Below, in pieces: positions 5,970 to 7,598 of a stretch of DNA of 7,598 nt. The DNA is from Nitrospirota bacterium (GTDB lineage: Bacteria; Nitrospirota_A; Leptospirillia; Leptospirillales; Leptospirillaceae), in contig JAKAAM010000045.1 in the NCBI GenBank assembly GCA_021802325.1, positions 1 through 7,598 on the forward strand, given 5' to 3'. A model generated the notes under the pieces. That model saw only the letters and a program-made list of their open reading frames with translations, was not told the origin of the DNA and searched no databases. Position numbers and translations under genes: made by a program. Every line of letters starts with the position of its first letter. Positions within the stretch are counted from its first letter, which is position 1.

Positions 5970-6827
5970 ATGGAGACTCTTTCAATCCTGCCGGCCATTC
6001 ATCTTATGTTACCTGCTGCCATTCCTTTTTTGCTTACCACCCTTCTTCTCCTGACCCTTTCACGACTCCCGCAACAAAAAACCTGGCGCTTTTCCGGAGA
6101 TCTCGCACTTGTACTGGGGATCATCGTCATATTCCTTGTCTTCGATCGACCTGCCATCATTCATCTTTTCAATCCCTCCCGTCCGATGGACTGGATTCCC
6201 GCGCTCGTTCTTCTCTCCTTTGTCTCGAGGCACCTTCTCAAAAAGATTCATCCCCTCGCCTCCCAATCCCTGGTGATCATCCTTTCCGCCGTGGTTCTGC
6301 TCTTCCCTCTCCTTCGGCAAAACCCCACCTCGGGTCTGATCCTCTTTGCCGAAACTCTCGGACTCTGGCTTCTGGCCCAGGCCCTGACATCCCGAAATGA
6401 CGCGTCAGCAATCAATCGATCCACTCTTCTTCCGCTTTTCCTGACAACAGGAACCCTTGGAGCCCTCTCTCCCCTGTCGGGAAGCCTGCTTCTGGGTCAG
6501 CTTGCAGGGGGACTCGCCGCCATCTGGCTGGCGATGATCCTCATCGGCTCCCGTCGGATCTTCCTCTCCGGAATCGAGCCGGGAATCGCCTTGGGATCTC
6601 TTCTCCTCGTCGCCCGCCAGTACGTCGACATCTCCTTCCTTGTCGTCGGAGATCTTTACATGGCCATCCTGGCAGGAGCTCTCTCGGACAGGCTGCTTTC
6701 CTCTTTCCTATCCGCACCTCGCCCCCTTCTCAAACTCCTTCTCCCCACACTTTTCTCGCTCCTCTTTTTGGCAGGCGCCATCGCAAAAACCCTTCAGACC
6801 TCCCAGGGGGCCGGAGCCGGGTACTGA
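5970..6827 (+). CDS. Multi-pass membrane protein of unknown function
   Basis: This 285-residue protein is strongly hydrophobic, with about nine or ten predicted membrane segments by eye: roughly 7-30, 44-58, 75-90, 99-115, 122-139, 152-168, 171-193, 204-216, 220-238 and 253-272. Short charged loops separate them. Acidic residues within or near segments include E128, E203, D220 and D228. I do not recognise the family. It has the size and look of an inner-membrane transporter-like or biogenesis protein, but no substrate can be named. The ribosome site before the ATG is poor (only CGGA about 8 nt upstream), and the start at codon 13 is no better. A low translation rate, or coupling to the YceI gene 64 nt upstream, is possible. 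It ends with a glycine-alanine tail. Confidence 0.85.
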   Translation: METLSILPAIHLMLPAAIPFLLTTLLLLTLSRLPQQKTWRFSGDLALVLGIIVIFLVFDRPAIIHLFNPSRPMDWIPALVLLSFVSRHLLKKIHPLASQSLVIILSAVVLLFPLLRQNPTSGLILFAETLGLWLLAQALTSRNDASAINRSTLLPLFLTTGTLGALSPLSGSLLLGQLAGGLAAIWLAMILIGSRRIFLSGIEPGIALGSLLLVARQYVDISFLVVGDLYMAILAGALSDRLLSSFLSAPRPLLKLLLPTLFSLLFLAGAIAKTLQTSQGAGAGY

Positions 6828-6896
6828 CCTTCCTCAAAGAGCCTCTTCCCTGATCTACGATTCCCTCCCGGCGCCCTTTTCGATCCACCAAAAATT

Positions 6897-6905
6897 TGCT
6901 ATCAT
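6897..6905 (+). promoter_or_regulatory. Candidate extended -10 promoter for hemL
   Basis: TGCTATCAT at 6897-6905 is an extended -10 (TGn plus TATCAT, five of six). No good -35 lies 16-18 nt upstream: the best is TTTCGA at 6878-6883, three of six. This is as expected for extended -10 promoters. It would start transcription near 6912 and give hemL a leader of about 93 nt that includes the hairpin at 6959-6978. Confidence 0.38.
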
Positions 6906-6958
6906 GAGAAATTCGTAAAAAACGACCTGGAACCGGCACTGTGAGCCGTGGCCCTCAA

Positions 6959-6978
6959 GGCAGGGGCAACCCCGCCCC
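6959..6978 (+). repeat. GC-rich hairpin, copy B (in the hemL leader)
   Basis: GGGGC (6963-6967) pairs with GCCCC (6974-6978) around the loop AACCCC. The 20 bases from 6959 match the hairpin at 5916-5935 at 17 positions. One of the three differences is an A-T pair there and a G-C pair here at matching stem positions. The outer GGCA/TGCC stem of copy A is not kept in copy B. It ends 26 nt before the hemL TTG. There is no T-run after it. Confidence 0.5.
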
Positions 6979-7004
6979 CGGATCGACATAGACAGGAGCA
7001 TCTC

Positions 7005-7598
7005 TTGAATTCAGAAGAAGGCTACAAAAAGGCATGCGGAATCTTTCCGGGAGGCGTGAGCAGCCCCGTTCGGGCCTACAAGGCAGTGGGAGGCCATCCC
7101 GTTGTCATCCGCAAAGGGTCCGGAGCTTATGTCACCGATCTCGATGGCCGCGAATACATCGACTTCGTCCTTTCCTTTGGCCCCCTCATCCTGGGCCACG
7201 CCGACCCCGACGTACTGGCAGCCATCACCGACACAGCCTCCCGCGGACTCTCCTTTGGCGCCCTCTCCGAACCGGAAATCCTCCTGGGGGAAGCTGTCAC
7301 CCGCGCCATTCCGGGACTTGAGCGGATCAGGTTCGTCAATTCGGGCACCGAAGCGGCCATGAGCGCCCTTCGCCTCGCCCGGGCCTTCACCGGACGGACA
7401 CGTATCGTCAAGTTTGCCGGGGGATATCACGGCCATTCCGATGCCCTCCTGGTCAAGGCCGGATCGGGGGGAGCCACCTTCGGGATTCCCACCTCCGCCG
7501 GAGTACCCGATGCCGTTGTCCATGACACCATCGTCCTTCCTTACAACGATACGGAAGCCCTTCGCGACCTCTTCCGCCGGGAGGGAAAAACGGTGGCC
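7005..7598 (+). CDS. hemL: Glutamate-1-semialdehyde 2,1-aminomutase (HemL), N-terminal part
   Basis: The first 198 codons of HemL, cut by the right edge; the full protein is usually about 425-430 residues. It converts glutamate-1-semialdehyde to 5-aminolevulinate, the precursor of haem and other tetrapyrroles, in the cytoplasm using PLP or PMP. Motifs include FPGGVSSPVRAYKAVGG (14-30), DLDGREYIDFVLSFGPLILGH (45-65), GLSFGA (81-86), the cofactor-phosphate-binding NSGTEA (112-117), and YHGHSD (141-146) with LVKAGSG after it. The PLP lysine lies beyond the window. The start is TTG at 7005, with AGGAG 6 nt upstream. The N-terminus then aligns well with known HemL proteins. An in-frame GTG at 6948 lacks a ribosome site, and a stop lies just before it. 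The gene appears to have its own promoter. Confidence 0.97.
   Translation, partial: MNSEEGYKKACGIFPGGVSSPVRAYKAVGGHPVVIRKGSGAYVTDLDGREYIDFVLSFGPLILGHADPDVLAAITDTASRGLSFGALSEPEILLGEAVTRAIPGLERIRFVNSGTEAAMSALRLARAFTGRTRIVKFAGGYHGHSDALLVKAGSGGATFGIPTSAGVPDAVVHDTIVLPYNDTEALRDLFRREGKTVA

Noticed and set aside
7011..7523. Minus-strand open frame of 170 codons at the right end
   Set aside because: It is antisense to hemL, whose motifs are unmistakable. Its Gly/Asp/Glu-rich product is a shadow of the opposite strand.

Overview
The window looks like a chromosomal stretch of an autotrophic, probably acidophilic or iron-oxidising bacterium of the Nitrospirota, with Leptospirillum as my best guess. This rests on a four-gene 2-oxoacid:ferredoxin oxidoreductase operon of the type used in the reductive TCA cycle, moderately high GC, AAGGAG-type ribosome sites, and the overall look of the proteins. 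The taxonomic guess comes from memory, not from a search.

Left half (1-5034), all on the minus strand. From upstream to downstream it holds a three-gene cassette, the oxidoreductase operon and one partial gene. The cassette (5034 to 3704) encodes a J-domain-like protein, an orphan 97-residue protein coupled to it by an ATGA overlap, and a DUF1841 protein. A 345-base non-coding stretch follows (3359-3703) with a strong sigma70-like promoter and a terminator-like hairpin. Next come the alpha, beta, gamma and dicluster ferredoxin subunits (3358 to 319), tightly packed: alpha and beta overlap by 8 nt, and the other gaps are 15 and 24 nt. A candidate terminator lies at 245-282. The left edge cuts a small unknown gene starting at 214. 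The best-supported role of the operon is ferredoxin-driven reductive carboxylation of acetyl-CoA or succinyl-CoA. The sequence does not settle which.

Centre (5035-5251) is a divergent intergenic region with candidate promoters in both directions.

Right half (5252-7598), all on the plus strand. It holds a secreted YceI-family protein, a 285-residue multi-pass membrane protein of unknown function, and the first 198 codons of hemL (glutamate-1-semialdehyde aminotransferase, tetrapyrrole synthesis). hemL starts at TTG. The two intergenic gaps here each carry a related GC-rich hairpin 26-30 nt before the next start codon. The two copies show one compensatory base-pair change, which is the most unusual non-coding signal in the window.

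I see no mobile element, CRISPR array, tRNA or rRNA. The genes are mostly ordinary core metabolism. The less explained parts are the J-domain/orphan/DUF1841 cassette, the oxidoreductase leader, the membrane protein and the paired hairpins.
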